A stretch of DNA of 64,000 nucleotides. It comes from UKL13-2 sp031414695 (GTDB lineage: Bacteria; Pseudomonadota; Gammaproteobacteria; Burkholderiales; Usitatibacteraceae). The notes below the pieces were generated by a model that was not told where the DNA came from, did not search any database, and was given only the letters and a program-made list of their open reading frames with translations. Location of the stretch: NCBI GenBank assembly GCA_031414695.1, contig JANNWG010000027.1, forward strand, positions 18,741 to 82,740. Reading direction: 5' to 3'. Below, piece by piece: positions 42,648-51,051 of this stretch. The translations under genes and the position numbers were made by a program. Numbering within the stretch: position 1 is the first letter of the stretch; the number at the start of each line of letters is the position of its first letter.

Positions 42648-43931
42648 TTATTTCAAGTTGTAGTAAGCCGATTTGCCCGGATAGCTAGCCGCCTCGCCAA
42701 GCTCTTCTTCAATGCGCAAAAGCTGATTGTATTTCGCCATACGGTCGGATCTTGAGGCCGAGCCTGTTTTAATTTGAAGCGCATTGGTGGCAACGGCAAT
42801 ATCGGCGATGGTGGTGTCTTCTGTCTCACCAGAACGATGTGAGATGACGACCGTATAGTTCGCGCGCTTGGCCATTTCAATGGCGGCGAAGGTTTCCGAC
42901 AATGTGCCGATTTGATTGACCTTGATGAGAATGGAGTTAGCGATACCTTTTTGAATGCCTTCGCGCAAAATTTTAGTATTGGTGACAAATAAATCATCGC
43001 CAACGAGCTGGATTTTTTTACCTAACTTTTCAGTGAGTGTTGACCAACCATCCCAATCGTTTTCGGCCATGCCGTCTTCGATAGAAACGATTGGATACTT
43101 GTCGCACCACGTGGCAAGTACATCGGTGAATTGTGCCGCAGTGAAGGCAAGCTTTTCAGCTTCAAAACGATATTTACCGTCTTTGTAAAATTCCGATGCC
43201 GCACAATCAAGCCCCACCAAAATATCTTGTCCCGGAATATAGCCCGCTTCAGTTATTGCTTTAACAGCATATTGAATCGCCGCTTCGTTGTTTGGTAAAT
43301 TCGGTGCGAAACCACCTTCGTCGCCGACGTTAGTATTGTGTCCTTCAGCGTGGAGGATTTTTTTCAGCGTATGAAACACTTCCACACCCGCGCGTAACGC
43401 TTCGCGAAATGTCGGCAGCCCAGCAGGGATGATCATGAATTCTTGAATATCGAGCGGGTTATCGGCGTGTGCGCCGCCGTTAATAATATTCATCATCGGC
43501 ACTGGCATTTGCATCGGCGCCGCACCGCCAAGGTATCGATAAAGCGACAAGCCAGATTCATCCGCAGCCGCTTTGGCACACGCCATGGAGACAGCCAAAA
43601 TTGCATTAGCGCCCAAGCGTGATTTTGATTCTGTGCCGTCAAGCTCAATCATGGTGCGATCAATAAATGCCTGCTCGGAGGCGTCTAGTCCGATGATGGC
43701 TTCGCAAATTTCGGTGTTGATGTGCTCACACGCTTTGAGTACGCCTTTGCCCAAGTAACGTTTTGGGTCTTTATCGCGCAGCTCTATTGCTTCGCGCGAG
43801 CCGGTTGACGCGCCTGACGGCACTGCAGCGCGGCCAATCACGCCGGACTCTAGCAGCACATCACATTCAACGGTAGGGTTGCCGCGTGAATCCAAAATTT
43901 CGCGTGCGATGATGTCAACGATTGCAGTCAT
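42648..43931 (-). CDS. eno: Enolase
   Basis: Phosphopyruvate hydratase of 427 aa (2-phosphoglycerate to PEP). Visible are AREILDSRGNPTVECDV at the start, GANAILAVSMA, the Mg site in GLDCAASEF, SIEDGMAENDWDGW and VGDDLFVTNT. The catalytic Lys lies in ILIKVNQIGTLSE, and the SHRSGETEDTTIADIAVA motif follows. Length and motifs are normal. It lies between pyrG and ftsB on the same strand; kdsA, often between pyrG and eno in betaproteobacteria, is missing here and a 94-bp palindrome occupies the gap. Confidence 0.98.
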   Translation of the reverse strand: MTAIVDIIAREILDSRGNPTVECDVLLESGVIGRAAVPSGASTGSREAIELRDKDPKRYLGKGVLKACEHINTEICEAIIGLDASEQAFIDRTMIELDGTESKSRLGANAILAVSMACAKAAADESGLSLYRYLGGAAPMQMPVPMMNIINGGAHADNPLDIQEFMIIPAGLPTFREALRAGVEVFHTLKKILHAEGHNTNVGDEGGFAPNLPNNEAAIQYAVKAITEAGYIPGQDILVGLDCAASEFYKDGKYRFEAEKLAFTAAQFTDVLATWCDKYPIVSIEDGMAENDWDGWSTLTEKLGKKIQLVGDDLFVTNTKILREGIQKGIANSILIKVNQIGTLSETFAAIEMAKRANYTVVISHRSGETEDTTIADIAVATNALQIKTGSASRSDRMAKYNQLLRIEEELGEAASYPGKSAYYNLK

Positions 43932-43963
43932 GATTTATATAGTTGTAAGTGAAAAAAAGAAAT

Positions 43964-44057
43964 TTAACCGCCGATGGACGCCGATTAACGCCGATAAAAA
44001 CAAAACCCTCATTTGCTTTTGCTTTGTCGGCGTTAATCGGCGTCCATCGGCGGTTAA
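43964..44057. repeat. Long palindrome between eno and pyrG (31-bp perfect arms)
   Basis: The left arm starts TTAACCGCCGATGGACGCCG and continues to GCCGA (43964-43994). It is repeated in perfect inverse at 44027-44057 around 32 bases. Inside each arm the unit CGCCGATKAACGCCGAT-like sequence repeats. It codes for nothing. It could form a hairpin that separates pyrG and eno transcripts. Confidence 0.85.
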
Positions 44058-44070
44058 TAATTAAAAACAA

Positions 44071-45759
44071 TTAAGCCTGTTTCGCCGCGCTATGCACCAC
44101 CCGCAACCCCGCATCGCCATGCGTTTTTTTGCGTTGCTCAAGTGCGGCTTTGATGTACGACGAAAACAATGGGTGTCCGCCGCGCGGCGTGGAGGTAAAT
44201 TCCGGATGAAACTGGCAACCATAAAACCACGGGTGGGCGTGTTTTGCCGCATCAAGCTCCACCATTTCAGTGAGCGACTCGGCGTTGGTACGAGCGGAGA
44301 TAACTAAGCCCGCAGCCTCTAGCCGTGGCACGTAATGGTTATTGACTTCATAGCGGTGGCGATGCCGCTCGCTCACGGTTGTTGATTGATAAATACGATG
44401 GGCCAACGTATCAGGGCGCACTGTACAAGGCTGCGCGCCTAGGCGCATCGTGCCGCCCATTTTGGAGTCACCATCACGACGCTCAATCTGACCATCATGG
44501 TTTTGCCACTCAGTTATTAACGCAACGATGGGGTGTGGCGTATCGGCGTCAAACTCAGTTGAGTTCGCATCGGTTAAGCCCACGACGTTACGCGCAAATT
44601 CGATGGTCGCAATCTGCATCCCTAAACAAATACCAAGATACGGAATTTTGTTTTCACGCGCAAATTTTACCGCAGCGATTTTACCTTCTGTGCCGCGTTT
44701 ACCGAAGCCACCTGGCACTAGCACCGCATCCATATTTGCCATCGCTGCGATACCATTTTTCTCAATATCTTCAGAGTCTAAATAATGAATATTCACGCGT
44801 GTACGGTTTTGAATGCCTGCGTGTATCAACGCCTCAGATAATGATTTATACGAGTCGGCCAAATCTACATATTTACCGACCATCGCCAGATCAACTTCAG
44901 CGGTTGGATTTTCCAACGCATAGACAATGTCATTCCACTGAGTCAGATCTGCGGGTTGTGGCGTTAGGTGTAGCTTGCGACAAACAATTTCATCTAAGCC
45001 TTGCTTGTGCAGCATTTTGGGAATTTTGTAGATCGAAGTCGCGTCATAACAGGAGATGACCGCACCTTTATCTACATTGGTAAATAGCGCAATCTTGCGG
45101 CGCTCATCATCCGGTAACGGACGATCACTGCGGCACATCACTACATCAGGCTGTATGCCGATTTGACGTAATTCTTTTACGCTGTGTTGCGTAGGTTTGG
45201 TTTTAATCTCGCCTACCGCAGGCAAATACGGCACGAGTGTTAAGTGGATATAGCAAGTGTTATCTCGTCCCTGCTCAACGCCCATTTGGCGAATGGCTTC
45301 TAAAAATGGCAGCGACTCGATATCACCCACCGTGCCGCCGATTTCAATAATGCCGACATCGGCATCTGCTGTGCCTGCGATGATGGATGTTTTAATTTCA
45401 TCCGTAATGTGCGGAATCACCTGCACAGTAGCGCCAAGATAGTCACCACGGCGCTCTTTATTAATGACGCGCTCGTAAATTTGGCCGGTCGTGAAATTAT
45501 TTGCCTTCTTCATTTTCATCGACACAAAGCGCTCGTAGTGGCCGAGATCAAGATCAGTCTCGGCGCCATCATCGGTGACAAAAACTTCACCGTGCTGAAA
45601 TGGCGACATCGTGCCAGGATCCACGTTGATATACGGGTCTAGCTTCATCATGGAAACTTTGATGCCGCGTGATTCAAGAATAGCGGCAAGAGAAGCGGCG
45701 GCGATGCCCTTCCCAAGTGAGGAAACTACACCGCCCGTGACGAATATGTACTGTGTCAT
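44071..45759 (-). CDS. pyrG: CTP synthase
   Basis: A 562-residue glutamine amidotransferase that makes CTP from UTP. The N-terminal synthetase domain starts YIFVTGGVVSSLGKGIAAAS, with the ATP loop and MSPFQHGEVFVTDDGAETDLD (given in part). The C-terminal class I glutaminase has PYLGICLGMQIATIEF with the nucleophile Cys and WFYGCQFHPEFTSTP with the catalytic His-Glu. It is slightly longer than E. coli PyrG at the C-terminus. Its promoter region contains a second unrelated inverted repeat (45873-45951). Confidence 0.98.
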   Translation of the reverse strand: MTQYIFVTGGVVSSLGKGIAAASLAAILESRGIKVSMMKLDPYINVDPGTMSPFQHGEVFVTDDGAETDLDLGHYERFVSMKMKKANNFTTGQIYERVINKERRGDYLGATVQVIPHITDEIKTSIIAGTADADVGIIEIGGTVGDIESLPFLEAIRQMGVEQGRDNTCYIHLTLVPYLPAVGEIKTKPTQHSVKELRQIGIQPDVVMCRSDRPLPDDERRKIALFTNVDKGAVISCYDATSIYKIPKMLHKQGLDEIVCRKLHLTPQPADLTQWNDIVYALENPTAEVDLAMVGKYVDLADSYKSLSEALIHAGIQNRTRVNIHYLDSEDIEKNGIAAMANMDAVLVPGGFGKRGTEGKIAAVKFARENKIPYLGICLGMQIATIEFARNVVGLTDANSTEFDADTPHPIVALITEWQNHDGQIERRDGDSKMGGTMRLGAQPCTVRPDTLAHRIYQSTTVSERHRHRYEVNNHYVPRLEAAGLVISARTNAESLTEMVELDAAKHAHPWFYGCQFHPEFTSTPRGGHPLFSSYIKAALEQRKKTHGDAGLRVVHSAAKQA

Positions 45760-45872
45760 GGTGAAAGCCTTAGGAAAGCATGCAAAGAGAATGAAATTAT
45801 AACCGATGCGTAGCTAATCTTAGGGTATCAAGCGTGAGAGGCGCTACCTAATGGTGATAAAAATTTTGGAAT

Positions 45873-45951
45873 CACAGATGAACGTCGATAAACACAGATG
45901 ATGTCGAGGTCAATATCTGTGCGCATCTGTGTTTATCTGTGTTTATCTGTG
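45873..45951. repeat. Inverted repeat between pyrG and mtnA (28-bp arms)
   Basis: CACAGATGAACGTCGATAAA continuing to CACAGATG pairs with CATCTGTGTTTATCTGTGTT continuing to TATCTGTG with four mismatches, around a 23-base loop. The right arm contains direct repeats of TTTATCTGTG. It resembles in style, but not in sequence, the palindrome on the other side of pyrG. Confidence 0.75.
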
Positions 45952-45981
45952 GTTTAAACAAGACATATGTAAAATCATTTG

Positions 45982-47073
45982 ATGAATAAAATTTTGAACA
46001 ATAAACGCTCAATCTGGAGCGAGCGTGATGCGAATAACTTGGCGCATCACTACATTACGGATCAAACCAAGCTACCGTTTTCGCGTGAAGTGATCGAACT
46101 TCGCACGATGAACGATGCCGCCCGCGCGATTTCAACCATGCAAGTTCGCGGTGCTCCTTTAATCGGCGTCACGGCTGCTTATGGTGTGGCGTTGATGATG
46201 CAAGAAAATAATACGGATGACGCGCTAACGCAGGCCGTAACCACTTTGAAGGCCACCCGTCCTACCGCCGTCAATTTGATGTGGGCGCTTAACCTGATGC
46301 AAACCTGCCTAGCGGGAACACCCGCGCCACAACGCGCGGAACGCGCATGGCAGGCCGCTTATGGGATGGCCGAAGATGATATTCGCACCAACCGCGCGAT
46401 CGGTGAACACGGCTTAACAATTTTGCAAAATTTGTATCAGCGGCTGCAACGATCAATCAATATTCTCACCCATTGCAATGCGGGCGCGCTCGCATGCGTG
46501 GGCTATGGCACGGCGCTTTCGCCAATCTATTTAGCCAAGCAACAATCGTTACCGATTCATGTGTATGTAGATGAAACGCGACCGCGTAATCAAGGGTTGC
46601 TAACGGCGCTTGAATTACGCGAGGCTGAAATCGCTCACACCTATATTGTGGATAACGCAGGCGGACATTTAATGCAACACGGTGCGATTGATTTGGTCAT
46701 TGTTGGTGCGGATCGCATTAGCGCAAATGGTGATGCCGCCAATAAAATTGGCACTTACTTAAAAGCATTGGCAGCATTTGATAATGACATCGCATTTTAT
46801 GTCGCCGCACCGACATCAACTATCGACCCGAGCATACAAAATGGCATGCGTGATATTGAAATAGAAGAACGTGACGAAATGGAAGTGCGCTCTGTATGGG
46901 GGCTTTCGAGCAATAATGCTTCAAACGCCTTGCCAGTATTCATGGTTGATAAATTAACACCTATCGCCAATCCAGGCTTTGATGTCACACCTGCACGCTT
47001 AATTACGGGCATCATCACTGAGCGCGGCGTATTTGCACCTGCCAATATTCTCGATGCATTTGTAGGAGATTAG
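45982..47073 (+). CDS. mtnA: S-methyl-5-thioribose-1-phosphate isomerase
   Basis: A 363-residue aldose-ketose isomerase of the eIF2B-like family. Substrate-binding MQVRGAPLIGVTAAYG (residues about 50-65), catalytic Cys in THCNAGALACVGYGTALSP and catalytic Asp in VGADRISANGDAANKIGTY are visible. The ATG at 45982 is preferred to the adjacent TTG at 45979. It is followed after 3 bases by a class II aldolase, not by mtnB-mtnC-mtnD. The pair therefore resembles the DHAP shunt that splits 5-(methylthio)ribulose- or 5-deoxyribulose-1-phosphate, rather than complete methionine salvage. Confidence 0.95.
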   Translation: MNKILNNKRSIWSERDANNLAHHYITDQTKLPFSREVIELRTMNDAARAISTMQVRGAPLIGVTAAYGVALMMQENNTDDALTQAVTTLKATRPTAVNLMWALNLMQTCLAGTPAPQRAERAWQAAYGMAEDDIRTNRAIGEHGLTILQNLYQRLQRSINILTHCNAGALACVGYGTALSPIYLAKQQSLPIHVYVDETRPRNQGLLTALELREAEIAHTYIVDNAGGHLMQHGAIDLVIVGADRISANGDAANKIGTYLKALAAFDNDIAFYVAAPTSTIDPSIQNGMRDIEIEERDEMEVRSVWGLSSNNASNALPVFMVDKLTPIANPGFDVTPARLITGIITERGVFAPANILDAFVGD

Positions 47074-47076
47074 CCT

Positions 47077-47748
47077 GTGACATTTCTAAAATTGAATCAT
47101 TTGCCTGATCAAGCATTGCGCGCAGAAATCATCACCACCGCGCTCAAGATGAATGCTTACGGCATCAACCACGGTAAAGCGGGCAATGTCAGCGCACGCA
47201 TTGCGGCTGGCTATTTGATTACGCCAACTGGTATTAATTATGAAAAATTAATACCTGAAAAAATAGTATCCATGTCGCATGAAGGTATATACGAAGGTGA
47301 GATTTTGCCTTCTTCCGAGTGGCGCTTTCACCACGATATTTACGCTGCACGTCCAGACGTTGCGGCCATCGTGCATACGCACTCCATTTACGCGACGGCA
47401 CTGGCCGTACTTGGCCGCGAGATACCCGCATTTCACTATATGGTTGCCGCCGCAGGTGGCGCTAATATTCGCGTCGCGCCCTATGCTACGTTTGGTACGC
47501 AAGCATTGTCCGTAAATGCCCTCGCTGCATTAACAGATCGCAAAGCCTGCCTGCTCGCGCAGCACGGTGTGATTGCGTGCGGTGCCAATCTTGAAAGCGC
47601 ATTAGCACTAGCAGTAGAAGTGGAAGCGCTCGCCAAAATGTATTTAGAAGCCTTAAAAACAGGGTTGCCCATACCAATATTAGATGCGGCTGAAATGGCA
47701 AGCGTTTTGGAAAAATTTCGCACATATGGACAGCAACGTCCAGATTGA
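47077..47748 (+). CDS. Class II aldolase, L-fuculose-phosphate aldolase type
   Basis: Zn-dependent aldolase of 223 aa. It contains GINHGKAGNVSARIAAGYLITP (binding loop, given in full length of 22 only in part here as GKAGNVSARI), the catalytic Glu in SSEWRFHHDIY, the Zn ligands His-x-His in AIVHTHSIYATALA and a later His in LLAQHGVIACG. A GTG start at 47077 is supported by AGGAG 8 bases upstream. Coupled to mtnA, it likely acts as the Ald2 enzyme of the DHAP shunt, producing DHAP and an aldehyde (2-methylthioacetaldehyde or acetaldehyde). Kinase and phosphorylase partners are not in the window. Confidence 0.85.
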   Translation: MTFLKLNHLPDQALRAEIITTALKMNAYGINHGKAGNVSARIAAGYLITPTGINYEKLIPEKIVSMSHEGIYEGEILPSSEWRFHHDIYAARPDVAAIVHTHSIYATALAVLGREIPAFHYMVAAAGGANIRVAPYATFGTQALSVNALAALTDRKACLLAQHGVIACGANLESALALAVEVEALAKMYLEALKTGLPIPILDAAEMASVLEKFRTYGQQRPD

Positions 47749-47900
47749 TTGGTTTTTTTGCAACAGACTCTTGTCCGCAGCAAAAAATTAACCAATATGC
47801 CGCCCCAAGCTCTCGAAATATTGCCTCTCATGGGATAATCTTGAATTGAAAAAACTTGATGTAAGTGCATCGACACTTACACGGCAATTCGGAGACCACA

Positions 47901-49730
47901 ATGCACGCTCAAGCCAAACCCATCCTAGCTAGTCACGTCCCTACCAAGCATCAAAAATTAGTAGCTTGGGTCAATGAGATTGCGGCACTCACTGAGCCTG
48001 AAAGCATTTACTGGTGTGATGGTTCAGAAGATGAGTATCAGCGTTTATGCACAGAGCTTGTCAATGCGGGCACATTCCGCAAATTAAACGACACACTGCG
48101 GCCAAACTCCTATCTTGCGTGGTCTGACCCAACTGACGTGGCGCGTGTCGAAGACCGCACCTTTATTTGCTCTGTCGATAAGAACGACGCTGGCCCCACC
48201 AATAATTGGCAAGCACCCGATGAAATGCGCGCCAAGTTGCGCGGTTTATTTCAAGGCTCGATGCGTGGCCGTACCATGTATGTGGTGCCGTTTTCGATGG
48301 GCCCAATTGGCTCGCACATTGCGCACATTGGTGTGGAAATTTCAGATTCGCCTTATGTTGCTGTAAATATGAAGCACATGACCCGCATGGGACAAAAAGT
48401 ATTAGAGGCGCTTGGTGAAAATGGTGAATTTGTGCCGTGCTTGCATTCGGTTGGCGCGCCACTTGCAGCGGGCGAAAAAGATGTAACGTGGCCATGCAAT
48501 AAAGACCATAAATACATTGTGCATTTTCCGGAAACACATGAAATTTGGTCATACGGCTCAGGCTATGGCGGCAATGCATTACTCGGTAAAAAATGTTTTG
48601 CGTTACGTATCGCCAGCGTGATGGGTAAGCAACAAGGCTGGCTCGCTGAACATATGTTGATACTCGGTGTAAAAACGCCTGCGGGTAAAAAGCACTACGT
48701 CACCGCCGCGTTTCCATCAGCGTGCGGCAAAACAAATTTTGCAATGATGATTCCACCCAAATCATTTACCGACGCTGGCTGGGAAGTTACTACGGTTGGA
48801 GATGACATCGCGTGGATAAAGCGCGATGCGTCGGGCAAGATGGTCGCGATCAATCCTGAAGCGGGATTTTTTGGTGTCGCACCGGGCACATCCTACGAGA
48901 CCAATCCTAATTGCATGGATACCTTAAAAGCAAACGTCATCTTCACCAATGTCGGCCTCACCGCCGAAGGTGACGTTTGGTGGGAAGGTATGACCAAAAC
49001 ACCGCCCGCACAACTCACCGATTGGCAAGGTCGCGCATGGACGCCCGATTGCGGACGACTCGCCGCGCACGCTAACGCGCGCTTCACCGTATCCGCCTCG
49101 CAATGCCCATCGCTCGACCCAGAATGGGATAACCCAAACGGCGTGCCAATTGCCGCGATGATTTTTGGTGGCCGCCGCTCAACCACTGTGCCGCTCATCT
49201 GCGAAGCGCGTAATTGGGGCGAGGGCGTTTACATGGCCGCCACATTAGGCTCAGAAACCACCGCCGCCATCGTCGGCGAAACCGGCGTGGTGCGCCGCGA
49301 TCCATTCGCGATGCTCGCTTTTTGCGGCTACAACATGGCGGATTATTTTCAGCACTGGCTCAATATTGGTGAAGCCGCAGGTGCATATGCACCAAAACTT
49401 TACTGTGCTAACTGGTTTCGTAAAGACGACGCTGGCAAATTTATCTGGCCCGGCTTCGGCGACAACATGCGCGTACTCAAATGGATTATTGAACGCGTCG
49501 AAGGCAGCGCAAAGGCCACTGAAACAGCATTGGGTTACATCCCAAGTTACAGCGATCTTGATTGGAGCGGGCTTGATTTTGATGCCGCAAAATTTGCTGA
49601 GATCACCACGCTAAAGCCAATCCAATGGCAGCAAGAATTAGTCTTGCATGATGAGTTACTGACAAAACTTGCACATCATTTGCCTGCTGAGATGCGGACG
49701 CGTTATGGGGCCTTGCAGCGGTTGTTTTAG
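47901..49730 (+). CDS. pckG: Phosphoenolpyruvate carboxykinase (GTP)
   Basis: A 609-residue GTP-dependent PEPCK that converts oxaloacetate to PEP for gluconeogenesis. The ATG at 47901 has GGAG 6 bases upstream; a longer frame to a GTG at 47865 has no support. Motifs: SMGPIGSHIAHIGVE, the GTP P-loop FPSACGKTNFAMM with the reactive Cys, TVGDDIAWIK for metal binding and PNCMDTLK. It would channel oxaloacetate produced by the island aldolases into sugar synthesis, but lies outside the island. Its stop overlaps the convergent vapC-like gene by 4 bases. Confidence 0.97.
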   Translation: MHAQAKPILASHVPTKHQKLVAWVNEIAALTEPESIYWCDGSEDEYQRLCTELVNAGTFRKLNDTLRPNSYLAWSDPTDVARVEDRTFICSVDKNDAGPTNNWQAPDEMRAKLRGLFQGSMRGRTMYVVPFSMGPIGSHIAHIGVEISDSPYVAVNMKHMTRMGQKVLEALGENGEFVPCLHSVGAPLAAGEKDVTWPCNKDHKYIVHFPETHEIWSYGSGYGGNALLGKKCFALRIASVMGKQQGWLAEHMLILGVKTPAGKKHYVTAAFPSACGKTNFAMMIPPKSFTDAGWEVTTVGDDIAWIKRDASGKMVAINPEAGFFGVAPGTSYETNPNCMDTLKANVIFTNVGLTAEGDVWWEGMTKTPPAQLTDWQGRAWTPDCGRLAAHANARFTVSASQCPSLDPEWDNPNGVPIAAMIFGGRRSTTVPLICEARNWGEGVYMAATLGSETTAAIVGETGVVRRDPFAMLAFCGYNMADYFQHWLNIGEAAGAYAPKLYCANWFRKDDAGKFIWPGFGDNMRVLKWIIERVEGSAKATETALGYIPSYSDLDWSGLDFDAAKFAEITTLKPIQWQQELVLHDELLTKLAHHLPAEMRTRYGALQRLF

Positions 49731-50161
49731 GGCTTGCCACGCTTTGTAATTGACCTTGCTTTTGTTGCCGACTTTGTGAAATAGCGTACGTCAGCTAGTC
49801 CACTGAAATCATTATCTTGCGTCCACACCAAAGCGCCTAATCGCTGCGCGGTTGCATAAATCAAGCTGTCGGCCATCGGCATCGCATAGCGAGCCGCATC
49901 TAAAGCCAGCGCAGCATCAATGGGGACTATTTTTCCTGCATGCATAGTGCCTGCAATCTGCAGTGCGGCTTGCTCACCGCGCTCACGCAATACTTTTTTG
50001 AAAACCTCAAACAGCACAATGACAGGCACAATTAAATTTTTGCTATCTTCAATAGCGTCAGCAAAGTGATCCGCATTCGCATCGTTTGAAAAATAGGCGA
50101 GCCATGCAGACGAATCGACAACATTGAGTTTTTTTGTTGCCACTGGCTTTGTGAATTTCAT
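49727..50161 (-). CDS. PIN-domain toxin, VapC-like
   Basis: A 144-residue PIN-domain ribonuclease. The acidic residues for Mg2+ are seen in NVVDSSAWLAYF, VLFEVFKKVLRE, MPMADSLIYATA and TQDNDFSGL. VapC toxins cleave tRNA or rRNA and are held by a cognate antitoxin. The ATG shares one base with the stop of the AbrB-type antitoxin gene upstream, so the pair is translated together. The C-terminal tail is basic (SATKARSITKRGKP). Its 3' end overlaps pckG. Confidence 0.88.
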   Translation of the reverse strand: MKFTKPVATKKLNVVDSSAWLAYFSNDANADHFADAIEDSKNLIVPVIVLFEVFKKVLRERGEQAALQIAGTMHAGKIVPIDAALALDAARYAMPMADSLIYATAQRLGALVWTQDNDFSGLADVRYFTKSATKARSITKRGKP

Positions 50162-50367
50162 TAAAACCTGTCAGCGTCGCAGTCAAGATTCAAGTCCATT
50201 CCAGCTAACGAGCCGCGCAATGTTTTGACATTACGCACCAGAATTAACTCAACGCGATTATCAAATTGCAGCACCTGCATTTTCTCGCCCGCAGATAGCT
50301 TCATTGACTCGCGCACAGCCTGTGGAATGACAACTTGAAATTTAGGTGAAATCGTTACGGTATGCAT
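50161..50367 (-). CDS. AbrB/SpoVT-type antitoxin, VapB-like
   Basis: A small swapped-hairpin DNA-binding protein of 68 aa. The fold is recognised in TISPKFQVVIPQAVRESMKL and EKMQVLQFDNRVELI; the acidic C-terminal tail (LNLDCDADRF) would bind the toxin. The ATG at 50367 has AGGAG 5 bases upstream, whereas an upstream in-frame start at 50406 does not. With the PIN gene it makes a type II toxin-antitoxin module, normally autoregulated by the antitoxin-toxin complex. Confidence 0.88.
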   Translation of the reverse strand: MHTVTISPKFQVVIPQAVRESMKLSAGEKMQVLQFDNRVELILVRNVKTLRGSLAGMDLNLDCDADRF

Positions 50368-50452
50368 ACTTGCTCCTGATTGAAAGTTTTCATTATCGAT
50401 TAACATCTTGTCATACGCAAGTGCTATCGATAAAGTTCAGCATCTGGTAATT

Positions 50453-50758
50453 GGGAAACTTCTCATAACCCGCCGTTCGTGCTGAGCGAGTTAATCACCC
50501 CATAGGGTGAAAGGCGACCTTGAGAAACTGAATGCTGAATTCCACGTATTGCTGAATATTTAGTTGAAATTTAATGCTGTTTCGACGCTGTTAGTAGCCA
50601 GTTTTTAAAGTACATCCTATTTTCAACCCATTGATTTTAATAGAGAAAAAAGCTGTTTCTTGAGAGGTATCGAAGAGTTATTCAAGCCCTATAAATCAAA
50701 AACTTAAAAGTGTGTGCTTCGATACCTCAGCACGAACGACGCGTTATGAGAAGTTCCC
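50453..50758. mobile_element. 306-bp relative of the 11885 MITE-like element, probably with a nested insertion
   Basis: Left end GGGAAACTTCTCATAACC then CGCCGTTCGTGCTGAG; right end CTCAGCACGAACGACGCG then TTATGAGAAGTTCCC, which are inverted repeats of about 33 bases. The right 94 bases align closely with the 11885 element, including AAGCCCTATAAATCA. About 180 extra AT-rich bases (50485-50664) interrupt the left arm between GCTGAG and AGGTATCG. Flanking bases do not show a clear target duplication. No protein is encoded. Confidence 0.75.
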
Positions 50759-50768
50759 ATCATTAAAA

Positions 50769-50820
50769 GTCGCCTATTGGCGGTAATTTCAAAGGCATTA
50801 TGCTCGAAAACGCGCGTCTG
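50769..50820. repeat. Stem-loop repeat family B copy beside the 50453 element
   Basis: Begins GTCGCCTATTGGCGGTAATT and ends near AACGCGCGTC, so that GGCG and CGCGC parts can pair. It starts 11 bases after the MITE-like element, repeating the close association of the two repeat families seen at 11814-12013. The remaining bases to 51051 hold no recognised gene. Confidence 0.55.
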
Positions 50821-51051
50821 TAAACGACATTTGAATTTAGTCAAGCCGTATTTTATGGGGTTTAGGATACTGGCACTTAAGTGATTGTTGCATCCAAACT
50901 TGCAATTTGAGCAGGTTAAAGGTTGAACAACATGCATGCCATCAGGCAAAACACATTAATTTGGGTTAAAAATGATTCCATGTGCTCATGTCGATAACCC
51001 GATAAAATATCTTACTTATCAATTTAACCAAATAAAAATCAAGGCTGTTTG

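Noticed and set aside
44379..45059. 226-codon open frame on the plus strand
   Set aside because: It lies wholly antisense to pyrG, whose motifs are complete; its translation has no recognisable domain and the composition of a shadow frame.
50453..50758. Target-site duplication of the second MITE-like element
   Set aside because: Flanks read GTAATT and ATCATT; they do not match, so no duplication is claimed.
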